Shown: one piece after another, positions 42,108 to 51,297 of the stretch
Numbering within the stretch: position 1 is the stretch's first letter
How the letters are laid out: every line of letters starts with the position of its first letter
Origin: Pseudomonas sp. MUP55
GTDB lineage: Bacteria > Pseudomonadota > Gammaproteobacteria > Pseudomonadales > Pseudomonadaceae
DNA: 64,000 nucleotides
Direction: 5' to 3'
NCBI RefSeq assembly: GCF_034043515.1
Contig: NZ_CP138214.1
Coordinates: forward strand, 5,835,501 to 5,899,500
Made by a program: the position numbers and the translations under genes
Notes under the pieces: generated by a model
What the model was told of the DNA's origin: nothing
Databases searched by the model: none
What the model saw: only the letters and a program-made list of their open reading frames with translations

Positions 42108-44985
42108 AAAAAGACAAACCTGCCGCATTTTTGCGCAGTAACTCCACCAGCGCCGGCGCCTCCACCGGCCGGCTGATCAGATAGCCCTGCACCTCGTCGC
42201 AACCCTCGGCCCGCAGGAAATCCAGCTGCTGCTGGTCTTCCACGCCTTCGGCCACTACTTTGAGCGCCAGACCGTGGGCCATGGCAATGATCGCTCGGGT
42301 GATGGCGGCATCCTCACGGCCCTGGCCGAGGCCACGGATAAAGGTCTGGTCGATCTTCACGTAGTCCACCGGAATACGTTTGAGGTAGCTGAGGGATGAA
42401 TAGCCGGTGCCAAAATCGTCGATGGCCAGCTTCACGCCCAGGTCGCGTAACTGCCGGAAGGTGACGATGATGTGCTCGACGCTGTCGAGCAGCTGGCTTT
42501 CGGTCAGTTCCAACTCGAGGTATTGCGGGTCCAGCCCGGTCTCGTCCAATACCTGGCGTACCAGGCTGACCAGCTTGCCCTGGCGCAACTGATGCACCGA
42601 CAGGTTCACCGACACCCGAATCGGCTCCAACCCCTGACGCTGCCATTCACAGGCCTGCCAGCACGCCTGGCGCAACACCAACTCCCCCAGCGGCACGATC
42701 AGACCGGTTTCTTCGGCCAGACCGATAAAGTCCCCCGGCGGCACCAGGCCCCACTGCGGATGATCCCAACGCACCAATGCTTCGACTGCATTGAGTTTGC
42801 CGCTGGCCAGGCATAATTTGGGTTGGTAGAACACCGTGAGCTGGCGCTCGTCGATGGCTTTGCGCAGGTGGTTTTCCAGCTGCAAGCGCTCCAGGGTGCT
42901 GGCTTGCAGGCTGTCGGTGTAGAACTGGAAATTATTCCCGCCCAGGTGCTTGGCGTGCTGCATCGCCATATTCGATTGGCTGACCAGCGCGGAAATTTCC
43001 CGCGCATTGTCCGGCAGCAGGCTGACGCCCATGGACGCGCTCACCACCAGTTCATGCCCCTCCACCGTCACCGGCACGCGCAGTTTTGCCAGCAGCCGAG
43101 TTGCCACGCGCGCCAGGCTCGACAAGTTGCCGTAGGCGTCGAACAGTACAGCGAATTCATCACCGGACAGCCGCGCAATGGTGTCGGCCTCCGGCAGTGC
43201 GTTGATCAGGCGCCGCGCCATTTTCTGCAGCAACTGGTCGGCCACCTCATGCCCAAGGCTGTCGTTGAGCAGTTTGAAACGGTCCAGGTTGATGTGCAGC
43301 AGCGCCAGGCTGCGCCCACCCTGGCGCACGCGCTGATGGGCTTCGCGCAGACGTTCGCGAAACAGCGAACGGTTGGCCAGGCCCGTCAGCTCGTCGTAAT
43401 GGGTGAGGTAGCGCATGCGCTCTTCGGACTCGCGTCGCGCGGACAGATCGGCGAAAAAGCCGACAATATGGCTGACATGGCCACGAACATCGCGCACCAC
43501 GTTCAGTTGCAGCCACTGCGGGTACAGCTCGCCGTTCTTGCGCGTTTCCACCAGTTCACCCTGCCAGGTGCCGTGGCTGAGCAACGCCTGGTGAATCACC
43601 GGAAAGTGGCGCCGGGCATCGCGACTGCAGGGCAGCTCCACCACGTTGCGGCCGAGCATGTCGTCGCTGGCAAACCCGGTGACACGGCTGAACGCCTGGT
43701 TGACGGCGATCAGCACGTAGTTAGGGTCGAGAATCACGATGCCTTCGCTGGCCGCCTCGAATACCGTCGAGGCCAGCCGTTGCTGTTCTTCCAGGGCCTT
43801 GCTGGCACTGATGTCGCGGCGTGTGCCGAGCATGCGGATAACCCGCCCGTTGGACGAATGCTCTACCGCACGCCCGCGGTCCTCGATCCACACCCAGTGC
43901 CCGTCACCATGGCGTATCCGGTATTCCACCTGATAGTCCTCGCTGCGGCCTTTGAGATGCTCCACCAGCGCATGCTTGAGCAGTGGCAAGTCGTCTGGGT
44001 GCAGGCGCGGCTTGAGGTGCCTGAGCATCGCGGTGACATATTCGGGCTCCAGGCCGAACAGTTCCTTGAGCTGGGTGTGGTGCACCTCATCGGTTTGCAG
44101 GTTCCAGTCCCACAGGCCCAATTCACTGGCCTGCAGCGCCATGGCCAGGCGCGCCTCGCTTTTGTTCAGGGCGAGGCTGGCGGCGTCCAGCTCCTGGCTG
44201 CGCAGCGTCACACGGTCTTGCAGACCGACCTGGGCTTCACGCAATTCCTGTTCAACCTGACGGCGCTGCTCGACTTCGCGCATCAGTTCCTGATTCAACT
44301 GCTCGCTGCGTTGCTGCGCCTGCTGCAGATGCTCGATCAAGGCCTGGTTCTGGAAACGTCGCAGCAGCGCGCGCTGGATCAGGCGGTTGACCTGCCACGC
44401 GACCACACTCAAGGACGCCAGCAGGATCAGACCGAGTACGCCCCAACCCTGCTGCTGGGAGGTGCCGTTCCAGAACAGATAAATGATCGCCGGCAACAGG
44501 CACGGCAAGGCGAAGGACAGAAAGGCCCAAAGGCTGACGGCATACGCCACGCTGGCCGACAACGTCGCCGCGCCGATCAGGCCGAACACCCAGGCTTGTT
44601 GCATAAAGCTGTCGGTGGGTACCAAGGCAATGGCGGCGATCGACAGGGTCAAGCCGCTGACCGCCGAACCGAGCATGAACATGCGACGCCACACGGGCTG
44701 GGCCTGACGGCTGGGCATCGCCGAATCAAAGGCCGCCACCTGGATGACTCGCATCGCCACCAGCGCCAGCAACCAGACCAGCCAGATGCTGTCGAGCAGG
44801 TATTGCTTGGGGTTCCACAACAGCCAGGCGCAGACCAGGCCATTGACCAGCATCAACAGGGTCGGCAGCAACGAGCCCTGATACAGCAGGCGTGTGCGCT
44901 CGACCGCTATCTGGGTGGCGTAATGTTTGCGGATAACCTGCGCTGGCGCCGCCGAAGGGCCGAACAGGTCAGTGTTAAAGGTCAT
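42106..44985 (-). CDS. Membrane PAS-GGDEF-EAL cyclic-di-GMP protein
   Basis: The 959-residue protein has about six N-terminal membrane helices (residues 35-205), a coiled-coil segment (about 220-275), two PAS domains (about 285-405 and 415-530), a diguanylate cyclase domain (540-700) and a phosphodiesterase domain (715-955). The cyclase active site reads SGDEF near residue 607, a common functional variant of GGDEF. The EAL site is intact (EALVRW near 733; DDFGTGYSSLSYLKRIPVDYVKID is given here as DDFGTGYSSLSYL). It probably balances c-di-GMP in response to a PAS or membrane signal. The start at 44985 gives the membrane domain directly; in-frame codons upstream overlap a terminator-like hairpin and are unlikely coding. 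Confidence 0.9.
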   Translation of the reverse strand: MTFNTDLFGPSAAPAQVIRKHYATQIAVERTRLLYQGSLLPTLLMLVNGLVCAWLLWNPKQYLLDSIWLVWLLALVAMRVIQVAAFDSAMPSRQAQPVWRRMFMLGSAVSGLTLSIAAIALVPTDSFMQQAWVFGLIGAATLSASVAYAVSLWAFLSFALPCLLPAIIYLFWNGTSQQQGWGVLGLILLASLSVVAWQVNRLIQRALLRRFQNQALIEHLQQAQQRSEQLNQELMREVEQRRQVEQELREAQVGLQDRVTLRSQELDAASLALNKSEARLAMALQASELGLWDWNLQTDEVHHTQLKELFGLEPEYVTAMLRHLKPRLHPDDLPLLKHALVEHLKGRSEDYQVEYRIRHGDGHWVWIEDRGRAVEHSSNGRVIRMLGTRRDISASKALEEQQRLASTVFEAASEGIVILDPNYVLIAVNQAFSRVTGFASDDMLGRNVVELPCSRDARRHFPVIHQALLSHGTWQGELVETRKNGELYPQWLQLNVVRDVRGHVSHIVGFFADLSARRESEERMRYLTHYDELTGLANRSLFRERLREAHQRVRQGGRSLALLHINLDRFKLLNDSLGHEVADQLLQKMARRLINALPEADTIARLSGDEFAVLFDAYGNLSSLARVATRLLAKLRVPVTVEGHELVVSASMGVSLLPDNAREISALVSQSNMAMQHAKHLGGNNFQFYTDSLQASTLERLQLENHLRKAIDERQLTVFYQPKLCLASGKLNAVEALVRWDHPQWGLVPPGDFIGLAEETGLIVPLGELVLRQACWQACEWQRQGLEPIRVSVNLSVHQLRQGKLVSLVRQVLDETGLDPQYLELELTESQLLDSVEHIIVTFRQLRDLGVKLAIDDFGTGYSSLSYLKRIPVDYVKIDQTFIRGLGQGREDAAITRAIIAMAHGLALKVVAEGVEDQQQLDFLRAEGCDEVQGYLISRPVEAPALVELLRKNAAGLSF

Positions 44986-45068
44986 AGGCAGTGTTCTTAT
45001 AATGGTGAGCCCGAAACGTCGACGGAGCATACACAAGCAAGCGCTCGGACCAAACCGCTCCCGGTCAT

Positions 45069-45111
45069 AAAAAACCCCCGTCAGCTGAGCGCAAAGCGCT
45101 GTGCCAGACGG
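45069..45111 (-). terminator. Terminator-like hairpin upstream of the GGDEF-EAL gene
   Basis: On the minus strand a stem (CCGTC/GACGG outer, AGCGC/GCGCT inner with a TTT loop) is followed by GGG and six T. It lies 84-126 bp upstream of the GGDEF-EAL start. No gene on this strand ends here, because the next gene upstream (uvrD) is on the other strand. It may end a short RNA transcribed from the 45112-45250 region or attenuate the GGDEF-EAL gene. Confidence 0.65.
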
Positions 45112-45253
45112 CTTGAACGAGACGCCACGCGGGCTCTGGCGCATGACTAACCGGTCATCCGCGCTCAGCGCAATGTTTGCCGCCCAGTGGTTTTATGTCG
45201 ACCACCCGGCATTGGGATTTGCCCGTCTTCCCCCGGCACCCTAGAATGCGCCG

Positions 45254-47437
45254 ATGCGCGATGATCTCTCCCTTTTGCTGAACTCCCTCAACGATGCCCA
45301 ACGCCAGGCCGTAGCGGCCCCCGTTGGCCGTCAGTTGGTCCTGGCCGGTGCTGGCTCCGGTAAAACCCGAGTGCTGGTGCACCGTATCGCCTGGTTGATC
45401 CAGGTCGAGAACGCGTCCCCCCATTCCATCCTGTCGGTGACCTTCACCAACAAGGCGGCTGCCGAGATGCGCCATCGCATCGAGCAGTTGATGGGCATCA
45501 GCCCGGCCGGCATGTGGGTGGGCACCTTCCACGGCCTGGCGCACCGCCTGTTGCGAGCACATTGGCAGGAAGCGGGGCTGAGCCAGACGTTCCAGATCCT
45601 CGACAGCGACGATCAGCAACGTCTGGTCAAACGAGTGATACGCGAGTTGGGGCTGGATGAACAGCGCTGGCCGGCACGCCAGGCCCAGTGGTTCATCAAC
45701 GGCCAGAAAGACGAAGGCCTGCGCCCGCAACATATCCAGGCCAGCGGTGACCTGTTCCTGGCCACCATGCGCAGCATCTACGAAGCCTACGAGGCGGCCT
45801 GCCTGCGCGCCGGCGTGATCGACTTCTCCGAGCTGCTGTTGCGCGCCCTCGACCTGTGGCGCGACAACCCCGGCTTGCTGGCCCATTACCAGAAGCGCTT
45901 CCGGCACATTCTGGTGGACGAGTTCCAGGACACCAACGCCGTGCAGTACGCCTGGTTGCGCCTGCTGGCCAAGGGTGGCGACAGCCTGATGGTGGTGGGC
46001 GACGACGACCAGTCGATCTATGGCTGGCGCGGCGCGAAAATCGAGAACATCTACCAGTACTCCGAAGACTTCCCGGACGCGCAAACCATTCGCCTCGAGC
46101 AGAACTACCGCTCCACCGCGGGTATTCTGAAGGCCGCCAACGCCTTGATCGCCAACAACACCGGGCGCCTGGGCAAAGAGCTGTGGACCGACGGCGGCGA
46201 AGGCGAAGCGATCAACCTGTACGCTGCGTTCAACGAGCACGATGAAGCGCGCTACGTGGTGGAAACCATCGAAAGCGCGCTGAAAACCGGCCTGGCACGC
46301 AGCGATATCGCCATTCTTTACCGCTCCAACGCCCAATCGCGGGTGTTGGAAGAAGCCTTGTTGCGCGAGCGCATCCCTTATCGCATCTACGGCGGCCAGC
46401 GCTTCTTCGAGCGTGCGGAAATCAAGAACGCCATGGCCTACCTGCGCTTGCTGGAAGGTCGCGGCAACGATGCGGCGCTGGAGCGGGTCATTAATGTCCC
46501 GGCCCGTGGCATCGGGGAAAAAACTGTCGAGGCCATTCGCGAGCACGCCCGCCATGCCGATGTGTCGATGTGGGAGGCCATGCGCCTGCTTATCGCCAAT
46601 AAAGGCCTGACGGGCCGTGCGGCCGGTGCATTGGGCGTGTTTGTCGAATTGATCGAGAACCTTGCGGCCAAATGCGCGGAAATGCCCCTGCATTTGATGA
46701 CCCAGACCGTGATCGAACAGTCCGGCCTGATCGCCTACCACGAGGCGGAGAAAGGCGAGAAAGGCCAGGCCCGGGTAGAAAACCTTGAGGAACTGGTCAG
46801 CGCCGCCCGCGCCTTCGAGAACACCGATGAAGATGAAGAGCTGACCCCGCTCGCCGCCTTCCTTGGCCATGCGTCGCTGGAGGCCGGCGATACCCAGGCT
46901 GACGAGCATGAAGACAGCATTCAGCTGATGACCTTGCACAGTGCCAAGGGCCTGGAATTCCCCTATGTGTTCCTGGTGGGCATGGAAGAAGGCCTGTTCC
47001 CCCACAAGATGAGCCTGGAAGAACCTGGCCGCCTTGAGGAAGAACGCCGCCTGGCTTACGTGGGCATTACCCGGGCCATGCAGAACCTGGTGATGACTTA
47101 CGCTGAGACCCGACGCCTGTACGGCAGCGAAACCTACAACAAGGTGTCGCGCTTCGTACGTGAGGTGCCGAAGGGACTGATCCAGGAAGTGCGCCTGTCC
47201 AACAGCGTCAGCCGCCCGTTCGGCGGTGGTCAGCAGCAGAACTCCAGCACCCTGTTTGCCGGTTCCGAGATCCCGGAAACCGCGTTCAGCCTGGGCCAGC
47301 AGGTCCGCCATGCCATCTTCGGGGAAGGCGTGATCCTCAACTTCGAAGGCGCCGGTGCCCAGGCACGGGTGCAGGTCAACTTTGCCGAGGGCAGCAAGTG
47401 GCTGATGATGGGCTATGCGAAGCTTGAGGCGGTCTGA
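45254..47437 (+). CDS. uvrD: DNA helicase II (UvrD)
   Basis: UvrD is the superfamily 1 3'-5' helicase of nucleotide excision and mismatch repair. The 727-residue protein has the full motif set: Walker A GAGSGKTR (residues 32-39), TFTNKAAAEMRHRI, DEFQDTNAVQYAWLRLL near 221, GDDDQSIYGWRGA near 251, LEQNYRST near 280, LHSAKGLEFPYVFLVGMEEG near 561, and EERRLAYVGITRAMQ near 597. The C-terminus contains the Tudor-like segment (GQQVRHAIFGEGVILNFEG) that binds partner proteins. No LexA box was found upstream. A REPIN follows the stop. Confidence 0.97.
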   Translation: MRDDLSLLLNSLNDAQRQAVAAPVGRQLVLAGAGSGKTRVLVHRIAWLIQVENASPHSILSVTFTNKAAAEMRHRIEQLMGISPAGMWVGTFHGLAHRLLRAHWQEAGLSQTFQILDSDDQQRLVKRVIRELGLDEQRWPARQAQWFINGQKDEGLRPQHIQASGDLFLATMRSIYEAYEAACLRAGVIDFSELLLRALDLWRDNPGLLAHYQKRFRHILVDEFQDTNAVQYAWLRLLAKGGDSLMVVGDDDQSIYGWRGAKIENIYQYSEDFPDAQTIRLEQNYRSTAGILKAANALIANNTGRLGKELWTDGGEGEAINLYAAFNEHDEARYVVETIESALKTGLARSDIAILYRSNAQSRVLEEALLRERIPYRIYGGQRFFERAEIKNAMAYLRLLEGRGNDAALERVINVPARGIGEKTVEAIREHARHADVSMWEAMRLLIANKGLTGRAAGALGVFVELIENLAAKCAEMPLHLMTQTVIEQSGLIAYHEAEKGEKGQARVENLEELVSAARAFENTDEDEELTPLAAFLGHASLEAGDTQADEHEDSIQLMTLHSAKGLEFPYVFLVGMEEGLFPHKMSLEEPGRLEEERRLAYVGITRAMQNLVMTYAETRRLYGSETYNKVSRFVREVPKGLIQEVRLSNSVSRPFGGGQQQNSSTLFAGSEIPETAFSLGQQVRHAIFGEGVILNFEGAGAQARVQVNFAEGSKWLMMGYAKLEAV

Positions 47438-47448
47438 AACGACGGTAG

Positions 47449-47538
47449 GTGGCGAGGGAGCTTGCTCCCGCTGGGCTGCGCAGCAGCTGCAAAAACGGGC
47501 GCGCTGCGCACGCCAGCGGGAGCAAGCTCCCTCGCCAC
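47449..47538. repeat. REPIN, GTGGCGAGGGAGCTTGCTCC family
   Basis: The arms GTGGCGAGGGAGCTTGCTCC and GGAGCAAGCTCCCTCGCCAC face each other around a GC-rich loop, 12 bp after the uvrD stop. It belongs to the same family as the copy at 1481-1571. Confidence 0.93.
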
Positions 47539-47744
47539 GTCAAGCCACCCCATGAAACACCGCGTAACATGAAGATTATAAGCTCACCCTTGTTTTAGAC
47601 GAGCGCGGGCCAATATCTGTAATACGTCCTACAGACCGTTCTGAATCGGTCCTACGCAAAAGCCCGAAACATTATGCCGCTAGCCACTGTCACGACACCT
47701 GTGCAACATGGCGCGCGTGCAATCCACAAATGGGAATTCCCTTT
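47539..47744. other. Intergenic region between the uvrD REPIN and the Tim44-domain gene
   Basis: This stretch separates the REPIN from the ATG at 47745. It should hold the promoter of the Tim44-domain gene, but I see no convincing hexamer pair, no hairpin and no ORF I can support. Confidence 0.3.
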
Positions 47745-48614
47745 ATGAAACGTTTTCTTAGCATCGCCATGGCGTTGTGCATCGGCTTGACGATGAGCCT
47801 CGACGCCAACGCCAAACGCTTCGGTGGCGGCAAGAGCATGGGCTCGGCACCGACTCACCAAACCAGCCAGATGGCTCCATCCGCCGGTGCCGGCGGTGCT
47901 GCAGCTACCGCAGGCGCAGCCGGTGCCGCGGGCGCTGCTGCCAAGGCCGGCGGTGCTTCGCGCTGGTTGGGCCCGCTGGCCGGCATCGCCGCCGGTGGCC
48001 TGCTCGCGTCCATGTTCATGGGCGGCGGCTTCCAGGGCATGCAGATCTTCGACATCCTGATCCTGGCGGTTATCGCCTTTGTGATCTTCCGCTTCATCGC
48101 CGCCCGTCGCCGCAAGCAGCAGGAGCACCTGGCTCCGGCCGGCGCGCCGATGCAGCGCGAAGTGTTCGAGCAAAAGCCAGCCATGGGTTCGATCTTCGGC
48201 GGTTCGGCAGCCCCTGCCGCCGCCCGTCCGGTGATCAACGCACCGGCCTGGTTCAACGAAGAGCGTTTCGTGGAAGCGGCCCGCAACCACTTCCAGTCCC
48301 TGCAGCAGCATTGGGACGCCAACGAAATGGACAAGATCGCCGAGTTCGTGACCCCGCAACTGCTGGACTTCCTCAAGCGCGAACGCGCCGACCTGGGTGA
48401 CGGTTTCCAGTCGACCTATATCGACGACCTGCGCGTACAGCTGGAAGGTGTGGATGATCGCGCCGACAAGACCATCGCCACCCTGACCTTCAGCGGCGTG
48501 TCGAAGACCTCGCGTTTCGACCAGGGCGAAGTGTTCAGCGAAAGCTGGAACATGGAGCGCGCCCAGGGCGACAACCAGCCATGGCTGGTCGCCGGTATCC
48601 GCCAGAACGGCTGA
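47745..48614 (+). CDS. Tim44-domain membrane protein
   Basis: A 289-residue protein with a signal-like N-terminus (MKRFLSIAMALCIGLTMSLDANA). An Ala/Gly-rich low-complexity stretch follows (about 40-80), then two hydrophobic helices (LAGIAAGGLLASMFMGGGF and FDILILAVIAFVIFRFIAARR) and a C-terminal Tim44-like domain from about residue 165 (PAWFNEERFVEAARNHFQSLQQHWD given as WFNEERFVEAARNHF). In mitochondria the Tim44 fold binds membranes near the import motor; the bacterial role is unclear. The ATG at 47745 is preferred over one five codons upstream. A strong terminator follows. Confidence 0.88.
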   Translation: MKRFLSIAMALCIGLTMSLDANAKRFGGGKSMGSAPTHQTSQMAPSAGAGGAAATAGAAGAAGAAAKAGGASRWLGPLAGIAAGGLLASMFMGGGFQGMQIFDILILAVIAFVIFRFIAARRRKQQEHLAPAGAPMQREVFEQKPAMGSIFGGSAAPAAARPVINAPAWFNEERFVEAARNHFQSLQQHWDANEMDKIAEFVTPQLLDFLKRERADLGDGFQSTYIDDLRVQLEGVDDRADKTIATLTFSGVSKTSRFDQGEVFSESWNMERAQGDNQPWLVAGIRQNG

Positions 48615-48642
48615 GACCTGAACGCCTGAACAAGCGGTAACG

Positions 48643-48670
48643 AAAACCCCGGACATGTCCGGGGTTTTCT
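48643..48670. terminator. Terminator after the Tim44-domain gene
   Basis: AAAACCCCGGACATGTCCGGGGTTTT is a near-perfect palindrome with a CCCCGGACA/TGTCCGGGG stem and a T run. It ends 80 bp before the SUKH gene and can act on both strands. Confidence 0.9.
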
Positions 48671-48749
48671 ATTTCACGGTTGCACTTATAGCGAGCTACT
48701 GTATAAAACGCCCCTATAAACCGCGCCATCTAGCAAGAGGATCCCGGCC

Positions 48750-49157
48750 GTGGAAGAAATCATCGAACAACTGCGTGAAGCCAACGAACCGGTTCCGGTT
48801 CCTTTGGAGCTACCTGACGAAGACCAACTGGTGGAAATCGAGGAACAACTGTTCATCGATATTCCGTTTGTGTTCCGCGAATTCCTGCTGACCGTCAGCG
48901 ACGTGGTCTACGGCAGCCTTGAGCCGGTGACTGTCACCGACCCGCAATCGCACACCTACCTGCCGGACGTTGCCGCCAATGCCTGGGATGCCGGTGTAGA
49001 CCGCAGCCTGATCCCGATCTGCCAGGACGGCGATGACTACTACTGCGTCGAAGAAGACGGCACCGTGGTGTTGTGGTGCGCCGAGGAAGAGCTGGTCCAG
49101 GAAGAAACCTGGGAATCGGTATGGCACTGGGCACGGGACGTCTGGCTGGAAAGCTGA
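48750..49157 (+). CDS. SMI1/KNR4 (SUKH) family protein
   Basis: The 135-residue acidic protein fits the SUKH fold: an N-terminal helix, then PDEDQLVEIEEQLFIDIPFVFREFLLTVSD (given as IPFVFREFLLTVSD, about residues 37-50), GSLEPVTV, PICQDGDDYYCVEEDGTVVL near 88-107, and the C-terminal WHWARDVWLES. Many SUKH proteins are immunity partners of nuclease toxins, but no toxin gene is adjacent. Conserved stand-alone members exist in Pseudomonas. The start is GTG with AGAGG upstream. A REPIN overlaps the region just after the stop. Confidence 0.85.
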   Translation: MEEIIEQLREANEPVPVPLELPDEDQLVEIEEQLFIDIPFVFREFLLTVSDVVYGSLEPVTVTDPQSHTYLPDVAANAWDAGVDRSLIPICQDGDDYYCVEEDGTVVLWCAEEELVQEETWESVWHWARDVWLES

Positions 49158-49164
49158 GGCCTTT

Positions 49165-49263
49165 GCAGGCGTCGAGCTTGCTCGCGAGAAACCTGAGGGC
49201 GCCACGGGGTGTCAGGTTTCCCGCGTAATCGTTAACGATCTTTGCGAGCAAGCTCGCGCCTAC
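49165..49263. repeat. Degenerate REPIN overlapping the end of the antiporter gene
   Basis: The arms GCAGGCGTCGAGCTTGCTCG and GCGAGCAAGCTCGCGCCTAC belong to the GCGAGCTTGCTCGC family with a few changes. The right arm runs into the CPA2 antiporter gene: that gene's TAG stop (minus strand, 49260-49262) is part of the REP core CCTAC. Confidence 0.88.
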
Positions 49264-51017
49264 TGCGTATCCTTGTGGTTATCCAGGGTTTCCAGCAGGG
49301 CAACCTGCATCCGCGTATGCACGCGGATGAACCAGCGCCAGAGCAACGCCGCCACCGCCGCAGCGACCACAGCGATGAGCACCAGCAACTTGTTGGTCGG
49401 TAAGATACTGGCCGACAAGGCTGCCAACAGCAGGAAGATCACCAACAGCGACAGAATGGGGATCAGCTCGGCGATCACCCGTCGCACGCGGTGGGTATGC
49501 CGTCCCGCCATTTCCGGCTTCACGCTCATCTCGGCCAACAGCATCGACAACGCCTTGAGCTTGCGATACGCCGCAATCAGAAACGGCAGCGACAACAGCA
49601 ACGCCCCGCCCCAAATCAACGCTTTCTGCCAGCTTTGATCGCTGATCCAGCCTTCCAGATACCCTCCGATGCGCGCCGCGAAAAAGCTTCCCGCGAAGAA
49701 GATGGCGATCACCAGTGCCAGGTTCACCCCCACTTGCAGAAGGATCTTGCGGATCATCGCCGCCAGCATGGCGCCTTCGCCTTGAGGCTGGATACTGCGC
49801 AGCCACTCGCCATACATACCGAATACCCGGCTCATGCGCTGGGGCATCACAGCGGCAATTTTCAGTGACAGCGGGTCGGCACCACGGATCAGGTAGGGGG
49901 TGAGCAAGGTCGTGATTGCCGAAACGGCTACCGCCACCGGATACAGAAAATCGCTGGTGACCTGCAGGGTCATCCCCAGCGCCGCGATGATGAAAGAGAA
50001 TTCGCCAATCTGTGACAGCCCCATGCCCACCCGCAGCGACGTGCGGCCATCGTTGCCGGCGATAAACGCGCCGAGCCCGCAAGACAGCATCTTGCCCAGC
50101 ACCACGGCCACGGTAATCACCGCAATTGGCCAGGCGTACTGCAGCAGGATCTGCGGGTCGATCATCAGCCCAATGGCCACAAAGAAGATCGCACTGAACA
50201 TGTCGCGAACCGGTTCGATCAGGCGCTCGATCTTAATCAGTTGGCGCGATTCGGCCATGATCGCGCCGATCAGGAACGCCCCCAGCACCATGCTGTATTC
50301 AAGCTTGACCACCAGCAGGCAGAAACCGAAACACAGGCCCAGCACGGTGATCAGCAACATCTCGTTGCTTTCGAACCTGGCGACATAAGCCAGCAGGCGC
50401 GGTACCAGCAAAATGCCAATCACCAGGGCGACAATCATGAACAGCGACAGCTTGCCCACGGTGGAAAACACCTCGCCGGAACTGACCGTGCCGCTGACGG
50501 CAATGCTCGACAGCAAGGCAATGATGCCGATCCCCAGGATGTCCTCGACGATCAGCACGCCGAATATCAGCTGGGCGAAACGCTGGTTCTTCATCTTCAG
50601 GTCATTGAGCGCCTTGACGATGATGGTGGTGGAGGAGATCGCCAGGATCGCGCCAAGGAACAGCGAATCCATGGTGTTCCAGTCGAACCACTGGCCAATC
50701 TCGTAGCCGATCCAGATCATCAGGATGATTTCCAGGAACGCCGCGATAAACGCCGTGGCGCCGACCTTGAACAGCTTGCGCAGGCTGAATTCCAGGCCCA
50801 GGCAGAACATCAGGAAGATCACCCCCAGCTCAGCCAGGGTCTTGATCGTGTCTTCATCATGAATCAGGCCGAACGGCGGCGTGTGGGGGCCGATGATGAA
50901 GCCCGCGACGATATAGCCCAGCACCACCGGCTGCTTGAGGCGATGGAACAGAATGGTGACCACCCCCGCCACCAGCATGATCACGGCCAAATCCTGGATA
51001 AAGCTGATGGCGTGCAT
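49260..51017 (-). CDS. CPA2 family cation:proton antiporter (KefB/YbaL-like)
   Basis: This 585-residue membrane protein has about twelve helices in its first ~390 residues. Signatures include RLKQPVVLGYIVAGFIIGPH near 25-45, the conserved SSTTIIVKAL near 125, VEDILGIGIIAL near 150, GLSQIGEFSFIIAALG near 330, and LGAFLIGAIMAESR near 245. The C-terminal part holds three or four further hydrophobic segments rather than the NAD-binding TrkA-N domain of KefB/KefC and YbaL, so classical glutathione gating is not expected. The ATG at 51017 has AAGGAG upstream. Its stop codon is supplied by a REP element. Confidence 0.88.
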   Translation of the reverse strand: MHAISFIQDLAVIMLVAGVVTILFHRLKQPVVLGYIVAGFIIGPHTPPFGLIHDEDTIKTLAELGVIFLMFCLGLEFSLRKLFKVGATAFIAAFLEIILMIWIGYEIGQWFDWNTMDSLFLGAILAISSTTIIVKALNDLKMKNQRFAQLIFGVLIVEDILGIGIIALLSSIAVSGTVSSGEVFSTVGKLSLFMIVALVIGILLVPRLLAYVARFESNEMLLITVLGLCFGFCLLVVKLEYSMVLGAFLIGAIMAESRQLIKIERLIEPVRDMFSAIFFVAIGLMIDPQILLQYAWPIAVITVAVVLGKMLSCGLGAFIAGNDGRTSLRVGMGLSQIGEFSFIIAALGMTLQVTSDFLYPVAVAVSAITTLLTPYLIRGADPLSLKIAAVMPQRMSRVFGMYGEWLRSIQPQGEGAMLAAMIRKILLQVGVNLALVIAIFFAGSFFAARIGGYLEGWISDQSWQKALIWGGALLLSLPFLIAAYRKLKALSMLLAEMSVKPEMAGRHTHRVRRVIAELIPILSLLVIFLLLAALSASILPTNKLLVLIAVVAAAVAALLWRWFIRVHTRMQVALLETLDNHKDTQ

Positions 51018-51297
51018 GGCGAGGGGCTCCTTGAAATAGCTGGCGCTTTTCTCACTTCCTGCGTGCGCTAGCGCTGAAAGAAAAGTCTGCCGTGATCGTG
51101 AGAAATGCCCCGAGATGGGCTTTTGAAGGTTAACACCGCGACTTCCGCCGGAAAGCCGGTGCAATATATGGAAACAGATCGGCCCAAGCGTGACGGCAAG
51201 CCGCCCGCCGGCGTCCCGTTAAGGATGGCGCTGCAAAGACCCCAGCACCCGCAGAGGTGCCCTACCCCAACCAATGCCTACAACCCGTGAGTGTGCT
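51018..51297. other. Divergent intergenic region, antiporter / thioesterase
   Basis: This 280-bp gap holds promoters in both directions. I see a short GCCC-CGAGAT-GGGC-TTTT hairpin near 51106-51125 on the plus strand, too weak to call a terminator, and no ORF I can support. Confidence 0.35.

Noticed and set aside
45170..45253. Possible LexA/SOS box before uvrD
   Set aside because: No CTGTAT-N8-ATACAG-like sequence is present. The CTGTATA half-site near 48700 belongs to a different gene and has no second half.
42823..47311. Frames of over 700 codons opposite the GGDEF-EAL and uvrD genes
   Set aside because: They mirror genes with complete catalytic motifs on the other strand and have no family resemblance themselves.
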